Part shown: positions 34,717 through 42,947 of the stretch, one piece after another
How the letters are laid out: every line of letters starts with the position of its first letter
How positions within the stretch are numbered: the stretch's first letter is position 1
Source: Pseudomonas silvicola
GTDB lineage: Bacteria; Pseudomonadota; Gammaproteobacteria; Pseudomonadales; Pseudomonadaceae
DNA: 64,000 nt
Assembly: GCF_026651855.1 (NCBI RefSeq)
Contig: NZ_CP093280.1
Location: 3,078,001-3,142,000, forward strand
Reading direction: 5' to 3'
Notes under the pieces: generated by a model
What the model was told of the DNA's origin: nothing
Seen by the model: only the letters and a program-made list of their open reading frames with translations
The model's database searches: none
Translations under genes and position numbers: made by a program

Positions 34717-36051
34717 TCAGGCGTTTTCGGCGGTGAGTTTGCCGTCTTCCTGAGAGACCTTGGTGAACATGGCGATGATGTCGCCGGAGGTCACGCAGCG
34801 GCGTGTTTCGCCTTCAGCCAAGGGCGCCGGGCCACCGTAGGACTTGGCGCTGGTGTCGACATGACGAGCCTGATTGCGAAGCGCCGACACGGTGCAGTTT
34901 TCCCGCCCGCCCATCATGGCGAAGGCATCGAAGCTATACAGGCGCAGCGCGTTGCCGTGGGTGATCTTGTCGATACTGCGCTGTGGCAGCCCTTGCAGTG
35001 AGTTGAGCAGCATGTCTGCCGATTCGGGCCAGATCGTGTCCGAGTGGGGGTAGTCGCACTCGTAGGCGACGTTGTCTTCGCCGATCTCATCGAGGTTTTT
35101 GATGCCGAAGCGGTCGTCGATGAAGCAGGTCAGGAAGTGCTCGCGGAACACCTCGCTCGGCTTCTTCTTGCCAAAGTCAGCGTAGGTCCAGGCCTTGTGA
35201 TGCTCGTGTACAAAATCGGCACGTTCAAGGAAGTACGGAATCCAGCCGATGCCGCCTTCGGACAGCGCGATCTTAAGGTCCGGGTAGCGTTGCAGCGCCT
35301 TGAGGTGCAGCCAGTCGGCTGCCGAATTGACGATGGAAATCGGCATGGTCACGATCCAGGCATCGATCGGTGATTGTTGCGAGGCGTGGGGGGCTTGGGC
35401 GCCTGAGCCGATGTGAATGTTGATCATGACCTTATTTTCGGCGCACACCTTCCACAGAGGTTCCCAGTGCGCATCATGAATGCTGGGTTGGCCCTTCAGA
35501 GACGGGTTGTCCGAGAACGAGATGGCGTGACAGCCCTTGGCGACCACGCGCTTGATTTCCGCGACTGTGGCATTGATGTCCCAGTAGGGCACGATGGCGT
35601 TGGGAATGTTGCGCCCTGGGTAACTGCCACACCACTCATCGATGTGCCAATCGTTGTAGGCGCGTAGTAGGGTCAGCGCGTTTTGTTTGTTGTCGAACTG
35701 ATGAAACAGGCTGCCGTCGAACGTGACGACACTGGGGAAGTTGATCGAGGCCAGCAGGCCATTGGCATTCATGTCCTCGATACGCGCATCGATGTCCCAC
35801 GCGCCTTTGCGCATCTGATCGAAGGAAATGGGTTCGCACCCGTACTCCTCACGTAAGCGGCCGACCACGGCATTGAGACCAATGTTGCCGGCGCGACGCC
35901 CCTCGAAGAGCCAGTAGTCGGCACCGTTCTTGTCCTTCAACACTCGGGGGGCGAAGGCTTTTTGCGCCGTGGTCAGGTGTTGTTCGAACATCGTCGGCGG
36001 CTCGACAATGTGGTCGTCAACGCTCACCAGAATCAGGTCATCCAGTTTCAT
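34717..36051 (-). CDS. Amidohydrolase-family (ACMSD-like) TIM-barrel protein
   Basis: The 444-aa protein opens with LILVSVDDHIVEPPTMFEQHL, the metal-binding DxH of the amidohydrolase_2 group. Further ligand-bearing segments follow: INIHIGSG (His) near 220, ALSEGGIGWIPYFLERAD near 275, and YECDYPHSDTIWPES (Asp) near 340. This group contains decarboxylases and hydrolases such as ACMSD and resorcylate decarboxylase. Close relatives are common in actinobacterial steroid and terpenoid clusters, though their reactions are mostly unproven. It leads the operon with the AcnB-like and crotonase genes, 125 bp downstream of a TetR-type palindrome. A 10-bp inverted repeat (34670-34710) lies after its stop. 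Confidence 0.85.
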   Translation of the reverse strand: MKLDDLILVSVDDHIVEPPTMFEQHLTTAQKAFAPRVLKDKNGADYWLFEGRRAGNIGLNAVVGRLREEYGCEPISFDQMRKGAWDIDARIEDMNANGLLASINFPSVVTFDGSLFHQFDNKQNALTLLRAYNDWHIDEWCGSYPGRNIPNAIVPYWDINATVAEIKRVVAKGCHAISFSDNPSLKGQPSIHDAHWEPLWKVCAENKVMINIHIGSGAQAPHASQQSPIDAWIVTMPISIVNSAADWLHLKALQRYPDLKIALSEGGIGWIPYFLERADFVHEHHKAWTYADFGKKKPSEVFREHFLTCFIDDRFGIKNLDEIGEDNVAYECDYPHSDTIWPESADMLLNSLQGLPQRSIDKITHGNALRLYSFDAFAMMGGRENCTVSALRNQARHVDTSAKSYGGPAPLAEGETRRCVTSGDIIAMFTKVSQEDGKLTAENA

Positions 36052-36175
36052 GCACTGTCTCCATCGCTCAAGCCGTCTCGGGTTCCGCTGGCAGGCGGGC
36101 AGGTTCTGGACGGCTAGGGTTTTTGTTGTATGCGAAGCCCAACGTTACTACTACTGTGAAGCGGGTTCAATACAA

Positions 36176-36196
36176 TAACAGACATAATGTCAGTTA
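36176..36196. promoter_or_regulatory. Predicted TetR operator 2
   Basis: TAACAGACA-TAA-TGTCAGTTA, one mismatch between arms, in the gap upstream of the amidohydrolase operon. Same architecture as the other five sites of the set. Confidence 0.7.
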
Positions 36197-36213
36197 ATGG
36201 GTTGTTGTTGAGC

Positions 36214-37455
36214 TCAGGCAGCGACTGTCGTCGACAATTCCTTGAGACTGACGCACTCGTCACCCAGATGCGTGGCAATGCCCCTGGCAGACGCCTGCAC
36301 CAGCTTTTTGATAGCGGCAAACTCTTGCATGCGGTTAATGCAGTCGGCAGCGATCAGCGTATCGCCGCGTAGATAAAACGCGACGAAGGAGTGCAGGGCA
36401 ATGGAGCCGCGAATCACCACCTGATCGTAACCCTGGCTCAAGCCTGCGATTTGCAGCTTGAGGTCGTATTGGTCCGACCAGAACCACGGCGCTGCAGGCG
36501 GCACAGTGGGTTTTCCGGTCAGGGCCAGTGCAAGGTTGCGGGCGTGTTCGCTGGCGTTGGGAATGGACTCCAGCCGCACATGGCGTTGGTAGCGGCTGCT
36601 GAATCGATTGCAGCAATCGCCCACTGCGTAGACACCGGGCATGACCTGCCCGGTGTGTTCGTCAGCCAGAATGCCGTTATCGATTGGGAGTCCGGATGCT
36701 GCGGCCAATTCAACGTTAGGCTGCGCACCAATGCCCACTAGCATCAGATCGGCAGCGATCCGTTCGCCGGTGGCTGTGACCAGCTCGCAAACATTGCCCG
36801 CATCGTCCAGTTGCACACCGTCCAGCTGTGTATCCAGCCGTAGGTCGACACCTGCGGCACGGTGCACATGGGCATAGAAATGTGACACCTCAGTGGCCGT
36901 AACCCTGGCCAGCACCCGCTCCTGGGATTCCAGCACGGTAACCCTGAGACCTCGCTGCACGGCGGCGGCTGCGACTTCAAGGCCGATGTAGCCGCCACCG
37001 ACAATCACCAGTCGCTGTCCTTCGCGCCACTGGCTGCGCAGGCCCGTTGCATCCTGCACGTGACGAAGGTAGTGCAGGTTCGCAGCGCGGTGTTGCCCCA
37101 AACCCCTCAGTTGCAAGGGGCGAGGGCTGCACCCGGTGGCGAATACCAGTTGGTCGAACTGCAGGGGTGGCTGACCTTCCAGATGCACTTCGCGGTTCGC
37201 GGTGTCGACCCGCAGGGCGCGGGTGTCCAGCCGCAATTCGATACCCGCTTGAGCGTAGGCACTTTGCGGGCGGATTTCGCTCGCCTGCGGATCGCTGGCC
37301 AGCAGAAACGCTTTTGACAGCGGCGGGCGCTGGTAGGGCAGGTGCGCCTCATCGCCAATCAGGACAATGCGCCCTGTATAACCTTGCTGTCGCAATGCGA
37401 TGGCGGTTTCGCTGCCCGCATGACCTGCGCCAATGATCGCCGTCAGATGTGTCAT
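36214..37455 (-). CDS. FAD-dependent rubredoxin/ferredoxin reductase
   Basis: The 413-aa pyridine-nucleotide-disulfide-type reductase starts at ATG 37455 behind GGAGG. It carries the FAD motif IIGAGHAGSETAIALRQQG (residues 6-25), the NAD(P) motif VIVGGGYIGLEVAAAAVQRG near 150 and the second FAD motif GVYAVGDCCNR near 275. The C-terminal domain is like that of putidaredoxin and rubredoxin reductases. It lies 17 bp after a rubredoxin gene, its evident electron acceptor. The pair delivers electrons from NAD(P)H to an oxygenase; none is encoded in this window. Confidence 0.9.
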   Translation of the reverse strand: MTHLTAIIGAGHAGSETAIALRQQGYTGRIVLIGDEAHLPYQRPPLSKAFLLASDPQASEIRPQSAYAQAGIELRLDTRALRVDTANREVHLEGQPPLQFDQLVFATGCSPRPLQLRGLGQHRAANLHYLRHVQDATGLRSQWREGQRLVIVGGGYIGLEVAAAAVQRGLRVTVLESQERVLARVTATEVSHFYAHVHRAAGVDLRLDTQLDGVQLDDAGNVCELVTATGERIAADLMLVGIGAQPNVELAAASGLPIDNGILADEHTGQVMPGVYAVGDCCNRFSSRYQRHVRLESIPNASEHARNLALALTGKPTVPPAAPWFWSDQYDLKLQIAGLSQGYDQVVIRGSIALHSFVAFYLRGDTLIAADCINRMQEFAAIKKLVQASARGIATHLGDECVSLKELSTTVAA

Positions 37456-37472
37456 GGCATCCTCCATTTGGC

Positions 37473-37640
37473 TCAGGCCATTTCCAGCATGGCGAAGTCT
37501 TCTTTGGTGGCTCCGCATTCAGGGCATAGCCAGTCCTCAGGCACCTCGGCCCATGGGGTGCCAGGGAGGATGCCGTCGTCCGGCATGCCCAAGGCTTCGT
37601 CATAAATAAAGCTGCAGAAAAAACATTGCCACTTCTTCAT
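37473..37640 (-). CDS. Rubredoxin
   Basis: A 55-aa protein beginning [20 protein letters not shown] contains both iron ligands pairs, CFFC at residues 6-9 and CPECG near 39-43, plus the conserved [12 protein letters not shown] segment between them. It binds one iron by four cysteines and carries single electrons. It is shorter than the usual gene-finding cut-off. It sits directly upstream of its reductase and downstream of the MaoC and SDR genes in one operon. AlkG-type rubredoxins serve AlkB hydroxylases, but no AlkB is present here. Confidence 0.92.
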   Translation of the reverse strand: MKKWQCFFCSFIYDEALGMPDDGILPGTPWAEVPEDWLCPECGATKEDFAMLEMA

Positions 37641-37701
37641 TGTTCACACCTTGTCGATGCTTGTTGTTATAGAGGCTGCACACACGGTTTTGACCATCGT
37701 T

Positions 37702-38202
37702 TCACGCCAGATTGGCTCGACCTTTCACCAGGCGCAGGGGGCTGTAAACCATGACGACGCTTCCGTCTTGCTTGACCACCTGATTGCGGGTTCGCACCAG
37801 ACCCATACCGGGCCTGCCTTTGCTAGGCCGCGCTTCTATGACTTCAACTTCAACGTGTAGGGTATCGCCTGCGAAGCTAGGCCCCTTGATGTCCATTTCC
37901 ATGTTCAGGAACGCCACGCCAACGCCCTGCAGGGCGGTCTGGAACAACAGCCCCTCAGCGATGCAGAACACCTGCGCGCCCGGAACCAGACGCCCGTCGA
38001 ACCCGGCCTCCTGACGAAATTCTGCATTGGTGAACAGCACTTCGAGCATGCCAGTCACTGATATGAAATTGACGATGTCGGCATCGGTCAGGGTGCGGCC
38101 ATAGGTGCGGAAACGACGGCCGACAGGCAGGTCCTCCCAAGGGAAGCCGGTGCCAATGACTTCCAGCACAGTATTGCTCGACACCTGTTCATTGATCGTC
38201 AT
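37702..38202 (-). CDS. MaoC-like dehydratase (hot-dog fold)
   Basis: The 166-aa protein is a short MaoC-family protein: FPWEDLPVGRRFRTYGRTLTDADIVNFISVTGM at residues 18-50 corresponds to the typical GxxxxxxRTITEADIxxFxxxTGD. GRLVPGAQVFCIAEGLL occupies the position of the HGxxxxxL helix, with Pro-Gly in place of the canonical His-Gly. The ATG at 38202 overlaps the SDR stop as TGATG, so the two are coupled. It may hydrate an enoyl-CoA or act as a structural partner. The longer upstream frame overlaps the SDR and is rejected. Confidence 0.85.
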   Translation of the reverse strand: MTINEQVSSNTVLEVIGTGFPWEDLPVGRRFRTYGRTLTDADIVNFISVTGMLEVLFTNAEFRQEAGFDGRLVPGAQVFCIAEGLLFQTALQGVGVAFLNMEMDIKGPSFAGDTLHVEVEVIEARPSKGRPGMGLVRTRNQVVKQDGSVVMVYSPLRLVKGRANLA

Positions 38203-39104
38203 CACAGTGGGTCCCATGTCGTGAGCTGCGGGGAAGGGATGTTGTCGTAGAACGAGTTTTGCATCGCCGGAATCGCGTGTTCGGCAATGCTCTGTGGTGT
38301 CCAGCCATCGCTGCGGTGCACCGAGCGAATCACCCGTGACTGCGAGAACAGGTAGATTTCGTTGGCGCGCACGCCAAATATCTGCCCGGAAACCCCGCCC
38401 CCGGCATCGCTGGCCAAGTAGACCGCCAGCGGGGCGATCTTGGCCGGCTCCATGGTTTTCAGCTTTTCCATCCGCGCCGCAGCTTCCGGCGTGTCGGTGG
38501 GGACCGATGCTGTCATGGCTGTCCATGCCCAAGGCGCAATGCAGTTCGAGCGCACGTTATAACGGGCCATGTCCAGTGCAATGCTTTTGGACAAACCCAC
38601 AACGGCCATTTTCGCTGCGGAGTAATTGGCCTGGCCGGGGTTGCCAATCAGCCCGCTGGTGGAGGTCATGTGGATGTACGCGCCGCTGTTCTGCTCCTTG
38701 AAGTAACAGGCTGCGGCACGCGCGACGTAGAACGAGCCATTGAGATGTACATCCATTACGGCCTGCCATTCTTCAAGGCTCATCTTAAAAAAGAACCGGT
38801 CCCGGACAATACCGGCGTTGTTCACGACGCAATCGATCCGGCCAAAATTGTCCAGCGCTGCCTGAACAATGTGTTGTGCGCTGTCCCATTGCGACACGCT
38901 GTCGGTGCTGGCAACGGCCTCGCCACCCTGATTGCGAATCTGCGCAACGACCTGTTCGGCAGCGCTGTGGCCGTCGCTGTCCCGGCCAAGATCATTGACC
39001 ACGACCTTCGCCCCTTGCGCCGCGAACCCCAGCGCAAATGCCTTGCCAATACCACTTCCGGCCCCGGTGATTACCACGACCTTACCTTCGACCATACCTG
39101 ACAT
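38202..39104 (-). CDS. MFE-2-like SDR, (3R)-hydroxyacyl-CoA dehydrogenase type
   Basis: The 300-aa protein has TGAGSGIG near residue 12, the long insertion VVNDLGRDSDGHSAAEQVVAQI that distinguishes peroxisomal multifunctional enzyme type 2 dehydrogenases, NNAG near 95, the catalytic Ser in MTSTSGLIGN and YSAAK near 160. It should oxidise (3R)-hydroxyacyl-CoA with NAD. ATG 39104 has GGAGG at 5 nt. It leads the operon SDR-MaoC-rubredoxin-reductase and lies 66 bp from a TetR-type palindrome shared with the divergent TetR gene. The C-terminal 60 residues extend beyond a minimal SDR, as in the MFE-2 group. Confidence 0.88.
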   Translation of the reverse strand: MSGMVEGKVVVITGAGSGIGKAFALGFAAQGAKVVVNDLGRDSDGHSAAEQVVAQIRNQGGEAVASTDSVSQWDSAQHIVQAALDNFGRIDCVVNNAGIVRDRFFFKMSLEEWQAVMDVHLNGSFYVARAAACYFKEQNSGAYIHMTSTSGLIGNPGQANYSAAKMAVVGLSKSIALDMARYNVRSNCIAPWAWTAMTASVPTDTPEAAARMEKLKTMEPAKIAPLAVYLASDAGGGVSGQIFGVRANEIYLFSQSRVIRSVHRSDGWTPQSIAEHAIPAMQNSFYDNIPSPQLTTWDPL

Positions 39105-39170
39105 GCGGACCTCCGATGCTGAAACCACGGCGCGTAAACCGGGTGGGTCGATGATCGTTTCTTTTGTCGA

Positions 39171-39191
39171 TAACTGTCAATATGTCAGCTA
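39171..39191. promoter_or_regulatory. Predicted TetR operator 3 (also autoregulatory)
   Basis: TAACTGTCA-ATA-TGTCAGCTA lies between the divergent SDR operon and the TetR gene. The right arm is a perfect consensus half-site; the left has two mismatches. Its position implies control of the operon and possible autoregulation. Confidence 0.7.
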
Positions 39192-39372
39192 TTGGTCTTT
39201 TTGAATTGATCAGTGTGCTGCACTGCGTAATTTCTGCGGAATCAGCTCTCGCCGCTCCGCGCGGCATTTGGTATAACTGTTGCTTCATCTGTTTTTAGGT
39301 GAGATGTTCCTGTTTTCAGTACGCGCACATTGACAGGTGGCCGGTACAGGTGTGGATCCAGAGGGGCAAACA

Positions 39373-40122
39373 ATGGCTTACGATGTCACGATGAATAAGC
39401 AAGGGCAGGTGCTGGGCCGCAAAGGCCAGGAAACCCGCCACAAATTGATGATGGCAACCCGCAGATTGCTCTTTACCCACCCGCTGGTCGATATCACGGC
39501 GGTCGCGATCGCTAAAGCCGCCGGTACCTCGTCCGCGAGCTTTTACATGTACTTCGACGACGTCCAGGACGTGCTGTACGCCTTGGGGCTGGTGGCCAAC
39601 GAAGACATGGCCGAGGTCGCCAAGTTGCTCGAAACGCCTTGGGCACCCGGAACGTTCGAAAAGGAAGCGCTGGTGCTGATTGAAGCGCTGAATGCGGTCT
39701 GGAGCCGTCATCGGGAAGTACTGCGCTATCGCAATCTGGAAGCGGACCGAGGCGACCCACGCTTCGACGAGTTGCGCATGAACACCTATATCCCGTTCAT
39801 CGAGCGTTTCGCCAAGCTGATCCTGGCCGTCAACCCTGCCGAGGGCGGGCGCAAGCGCGGCGACGCTTACGCAGAAGCAACCGCACTGCATGCCTCCATG
39901 GAGAGGATGGCCGCGACCGACCCCGTGTTGATGGAGCGTGGTTTGGGCGCCAAGCGGGTGAATGCGGCGATTGCGCGAATTATCGCGCAGACTTTGCGGG
40001 GTTCGAATGAAGAGCCGGTTGTGCCCGTCACCACCGCCACACCGGCAGCCGCCAAGGCGCGTCGTGCCAAGGCAACGCCAGAATCTTCAGAGGCTGTTCC
40101 CGCGCCCCAGAATCAAGAATGA
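39373..40122 (+). CDS. TetR-family transcriptional regulator, probable master of the 30-54 kb regulon
   Basis: The 249-aa protein carries an N-terminal TetR helix-turn-helix at about residues 18-65 (GRKGQETRHKLMMATRRLLF, ITAVAIAKAAGTSSASFYMYF). It is followed by a helical ligand domain and an Ala/Pro/Lys-rich C-terminal tail. ATG 39373 follows GAGGGG at 8 nt. It is divergent from the MFE-2-like SDR operon with a 21-bp palindrome in between; five matching palindromes stand before the other operons. It is the only regulator between 30 and 54 kb. The ligand is probably an acyl-CoA intermediate, as for KstR-type regulators; that is inference. Confidence 0.9.
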   Translation: MAYDVTMNKQGQVLGRKGQETRHKLMMATRRLLFTHPLVDITAVAIAKAAGTSSASFYMYFDDVQDVLYALGLVANEDMAEVAKLLETPWAPGTFEKEALVLIEALNAVWSRHREVLRYRNLEADRGDPRFDELRMNTYIPFIERFAKLILAVNPAEGGRKRGDAYAEATALHASMERMAATDPVLMERGLGAKRVNAAIARIIAQTLRGSNEEPVVPVTTATPAAAKARRAKATPESSEAVPAPQNQE

Positions 40123-40141
40123 GCTGAGTGCTGGCGAAAGG

Positions 40142-40984
40142 TCAGTCCAGGGGATCGAAATGCGCGACCCCCTGGCTGAGCACGGGCTGGTCGCGCTCCA
40201 CGGCGTGCAGGCGGAACACAACCTGGCCCGCCGTGATATGCCACAGCTCAAGGCGCATGGTTTCATCGGTGTACATGGGGCCTGCGTAACGCACGGCGAT
40301 TTTCTTCAGTCGTTGCGGGTGATTGTCACAGCTCAGGGCAATCACACCTCGCCCGGCGAGACCAAAACACCCCAACCCACGAATCATGATCTTCTCTGTG
40401 CCTTTGCCGATATTGATGTCGGCGTTCAAGCGAAACGCCGAATGCGGATCCTGCGGCGTTTTGATTTCGATTGTCGCGTCGGCAGCGCGTTGTGGAATCG
40501 GCGCCAGATGTGGTCGGTTGTTTGGTTGCCCGCCGAAGCCGCCGTTACCGCGCAACAACGTACTGACCTCGATACTGGCGATCGGTCCCTGTGCGTCACT
40601 CAATTCTAAGTTCTGGAGCATCTGGGCACCTTTATCGCTGCCCCGGTCGAAAATGTCCGCCACTTTTTGCGTCACCCGTACCCGGCCTGAGCTGGGCAGC
40701 GGCCGATGCAATGCCAGGCTTTCCTGCACGTGTACCAATTGCCGCCAGTCGATACCGGTGGCCGGATCTTGCTGCCAGAACTCACCATCGGCCAAGGCTA
40801 CGGCCGCCATGGGTAACGCCTGCAGCGTGGTGTCCGGACGCAAATACGGTGCGTCGACGGTCGCCCACGCGCTGTCAACGCCGGCACCGAATCCCTTGGC
40901 GAAGTGGACCAGGTCTTGGGTAGTGTAATCTCGATCAATGGGCGGGAAGGGCCAGGCCATCAGTTTTGCGTAGTCAAGCGGCAT
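40142..40984 (-). CDS. MaoC/hydratase-2-like protein lacking the active-site motif
   Basis: The 280-aa protein is a paralogue of the hydratase at 41869, sharing the same length, double-hot-dog layout and N-terminus (MPLDYAKLMAWPFPPIDRDY versus SLDYQKIKDWPLPQTRHTY). Where the neighbour has YRLSGDSNPLHIDP and the following PILHG, this protein reads FRLNADINIGKGTEKIMIRG. The catalytic His and the whole HIDPxFA stretch are missing and the sequence is shortened there. It ends 19 bp from the convergent TetR gene. GGAG lies before the ATG. It may form a heteromer with the intact paralogue, as in ChsH1-ChsH2 of cholesterol catabolism. Confidence 0.88.
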   Translation of the reverse strand: MPLDYAKLMAWPFPPIDRDYTTQDLVHFAKGFGAGVDSAWATVDAPYLRPDTTLQALPMAAVALADGEFWQQDPATGIDWRQLVHVQESLALHRPLPSSGRVRVTQKVADIFDRGSDKGAQMLQNLELSDAQGPIASIEVSTLLRGNGGFGGQPNNRPHLAPIPQRAADATIEIKTPQDPHSAFRLNADINIGKGTEKIMIRGLGCFGLAGRGVIALSCDNHPQRLKKIAVRYAGPMYTDETMRLELWHITAGQVVFRLHAVERDQPVLSQGVAHFDPLD

Positions 40985-41054
40985 CTTGCACTCCGGGGCA
41001 AATGCAGGGCGTTAGGGGAGTGAGCGTTGCCGCCTGAGCGGCAACGCACGACGG

Positions 41055-41855
41055 TCAGGACTGGGCTTTCTTCGCGGCTTCCATCGATGCGCGCATACCC
41101 GCAGCGGCAAGGTCCAGGTGTTCGTGCGTGGACGTACTGAGGATGTGCGTGTCGAAATGCGCCATCAATGAATTGCGAAAGCCCATGATGTCTGCCGAAC
41201 GGTTGATGGAGCGCTTGAGCATGCGGATGCCGATTGGCGGCGCCATGGCGATGCGGTTGGCCATTTCCAGTGTGAATGATTCAAGGTTATCGCGGGGGAC
41301 GACGTGGTTGACCATGCCTAGCTCCTTGGCATCGTTGGCCGACAGACGCTGACCGGTGAACAGGAATTCCTTGGCTTTGCGAATGCCCATCACCCACGGG
41401 TGCATGAGGGCTTCTACCGACGCGGCCGCCAGGCTGTGGGCAACCGGATCACTGAAGAATGCATCATCGGCCGCCACCACCATGTCGCACATATTCGCCA
41501 CCATGAACCCGCCTGCGATACAGGCGCCCTGCACTTGGGCGATGGTCGGCTTAGGGAAATCCCAGATTCGCAGTGCGTTGCCCAGATAGTGCTCGCTTTC
41601 CCAGAGCCAGTGCTGCTCGGGTGAGAAGTCGCCGCGTTTTTCCATGCCATCCATGAGGTCATGACCGGCGGAAAAGTGTTTGCCTTTACCGCCGATGATC
41701 ACGACGCGCACGGCATCGTCTTTGCGGGCAACTTCCAATGCATGGTCCAGCTCTGCCAACAGGTTTTCCGACTCCGCGTTCGCCTGGGCGGGCCGGTTGT
41801 GGCAGATGCGGGCGACGCCGCCGATGACTTCGTAGCTGATGTCTTGGTAGTTCAT
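41055..41855 (-). CDS. Enoyl-CoA hydratase/isomerase-family protein
   Basis: The 266-aa crotonase-fold protein has oxyanion-hole segments HFSAGHDLMDG near residue 65 and QGACIAGGFMVANMCDMVVA near 115. In the third segment it reads FFSDPVAHSLAAASVEALMH then PWVMGIRKAKEFLFTG, a pattern seen in a subgroup without the two canonical glutamates, so hydration by the classical mechanism is doubtful. ATG 41855 has GGAG at 7 nt. It lies 13 bp after the intact MaoC hydratase and upstream of the defective paralogue in a three-gene operon. Confidence 0.87.
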   Translation of the reverse strand: MNYQDISYEVIGGVARICHNRPAQANAESENLLAELDHALEVARKDDAVRVVIIGGKGKHFSAGHDLMDGMEKRGDFSPEQHWLWESEHYLGNALRIWDFPKPTIAQVQGACIAGGFMVANMCDMVVAADDAFFSDPVAHSLAAASVEALMHPWVMGIRKAKEFLFTGQRLSANDAKELGMVNHVVPRDNLESFTLEMANRIAMAPPIGIRMLKRSINRSADIMGFRNSLMAHFDTHILSTSTHEHLDLAAAGMRASMEAAKKAQS

Positions 41856-41868
41856 GTGGGGTCTCCTG

Positions 41869-42738
41869 TCAGGCATCGAATTCAACGTAACCGTTATTGA
41901 GGATGAGTTGATCGCGCTCAACGGCGCGGGCGCGGAAACAGGCCTTTCCAGGGCTGATGCGCCACAGCTCCACGCGCAGGGTTTCACCGGGGAACATGGG
42001 TGAGGCGAAGCGCAGGTTCAGCATGCGCAAGCGATGAGGATCGTCGCCACACAGCAGGCGAATCATCGCGCGGCCGGCCATGCCGTAACTGCTCATGCCA
42101 TGCAGGATGGGCTTGTCAAACCCGGCTCGCCGAGCGAACGCCGGATCGATGTGCAGTGGATTGGAGTCCCCTGAGAGGCGGTAGATCGTCGCCTGTTCAG
42201 GCCTGCTGGGCAGGTCCAGGACCTCATCCGGTGAACGGTCGTCCGGCACGGAGTACGGTTTGGGCTGGTTCTGCGCGGTGCCGCCGAATCCGCCGTTCGC
42301 GCGCATGAACGTTGACCACGATGACGTCGCCAGCAGTTCACCGTCGGCGGCATCGTAGAGCTTGCGCGTCATGTACAGGACCGCACCTTTGCCCGCGCCC
42401 TTGTCGTAGATTTCGTCGACGCTGTCTTGCCCGATGAGCTCGCACTGGGCGGGCAGGGGTTTGTGGAGGGTCAGCGACTGCTCGCCGTGCAGCACTTGCG
42501 TCAGGTCGATGCCCGTTTGCGGATCGGCCATCCAGAACGGCCCGCTCGCCAGAATGCTGGCCATGGTCGGCAACGCTTTGAGACCTTCCTCGTAGACGTA
42601 TTGCAGCTCTTCGGGGGGTAGCGGATTTTGTTGGGCCGCGCCGACGCCCAGCGCGTAAAGAATCGCATCGCGAGCAGCGTAAGTGTGGCGGGTCTGGGGA
42701 AGAGGCCAGTCTTTGATCTTCTGGTAGTCAAGTGACAC
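41869..42738 (-). CDS. MaoC-family (2-enoyl-CoA hydratase 2-like) dehydratase
   Basis: The 289-aa protein has two hot-dog repeats and the intact hydratase-2 motif YRLSGDSNPLHIDPAFARRA near residue 185. It is followed by GFDKPILHGMSSYG, matching the C-terminal hydratase of MFE-2. It adds water to trans-2-enoyl-CoA giving the (3R)-hydroxyacyl-CoA used by the MFE-2-like SDRs encoded nearby. GTG 42738 has GGAG 9 nt upstream. It leads the three-gene operon, 59 bp from a TetR-type palindrome. Confidence 0.92.
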   Translation of the reverse strand: MSLDYQKIKDWPLPQTRHTYAARDAILYALGVGAAQQNPLPPEELQYVYEEGLKALPTMASILASGPFWMADPQTGIDLTQVLHGEQSLTLHKPLPAQCELIGQDSVDEIYDKGAGKGAVLYMTRKLYDAADGELLATSSWSTFMRANGGFGGTAQNQPKPYSVPDDRSPDEVLDLPSRPEQATIYRLSGDSNPLHIDPAFARRAGFDKPILHGMSSYGMAGRAMIRLLCGDDPHRLRMLNLRFASPMFPGETLRVELWRISPGKACFRARAVERDQLILNNGYVEFDA

Positions 42739-42796
42739 TGCCGAGCACTCCTTCTGTTTTATCGTTGTTGTAGGTGTAGCATCGCTCCGATCTTGA

Positions 42797-42817
42797 AAGC
42801 TGTCAAATAGTCAGTTA
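42797..42817. promoter_or_regulatory. Predicted TetR operator 4
   Basis: AAGCTGTCA-AAT-AGTCAGTTA in the divergent gap between the hydratase operon and the SDR-thiolase operon. A half-site TGACAGCTA at 42926-42934, 14 bp before the SDR start, may be a second contact. Confidence 0.65.
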
Positions 42818-42947
42818 TCTGTAGTAGCATCTATCTAAGGACGGTTCTTTCCTTTGCGTTTATCCATGCGGTTAAGCGTTTTGGGGGGGTTAAGAAGCGC
42901 TCCCAGGGATCAGAGAATAACAATATGACAGCTATTGGAGGTTCTGC

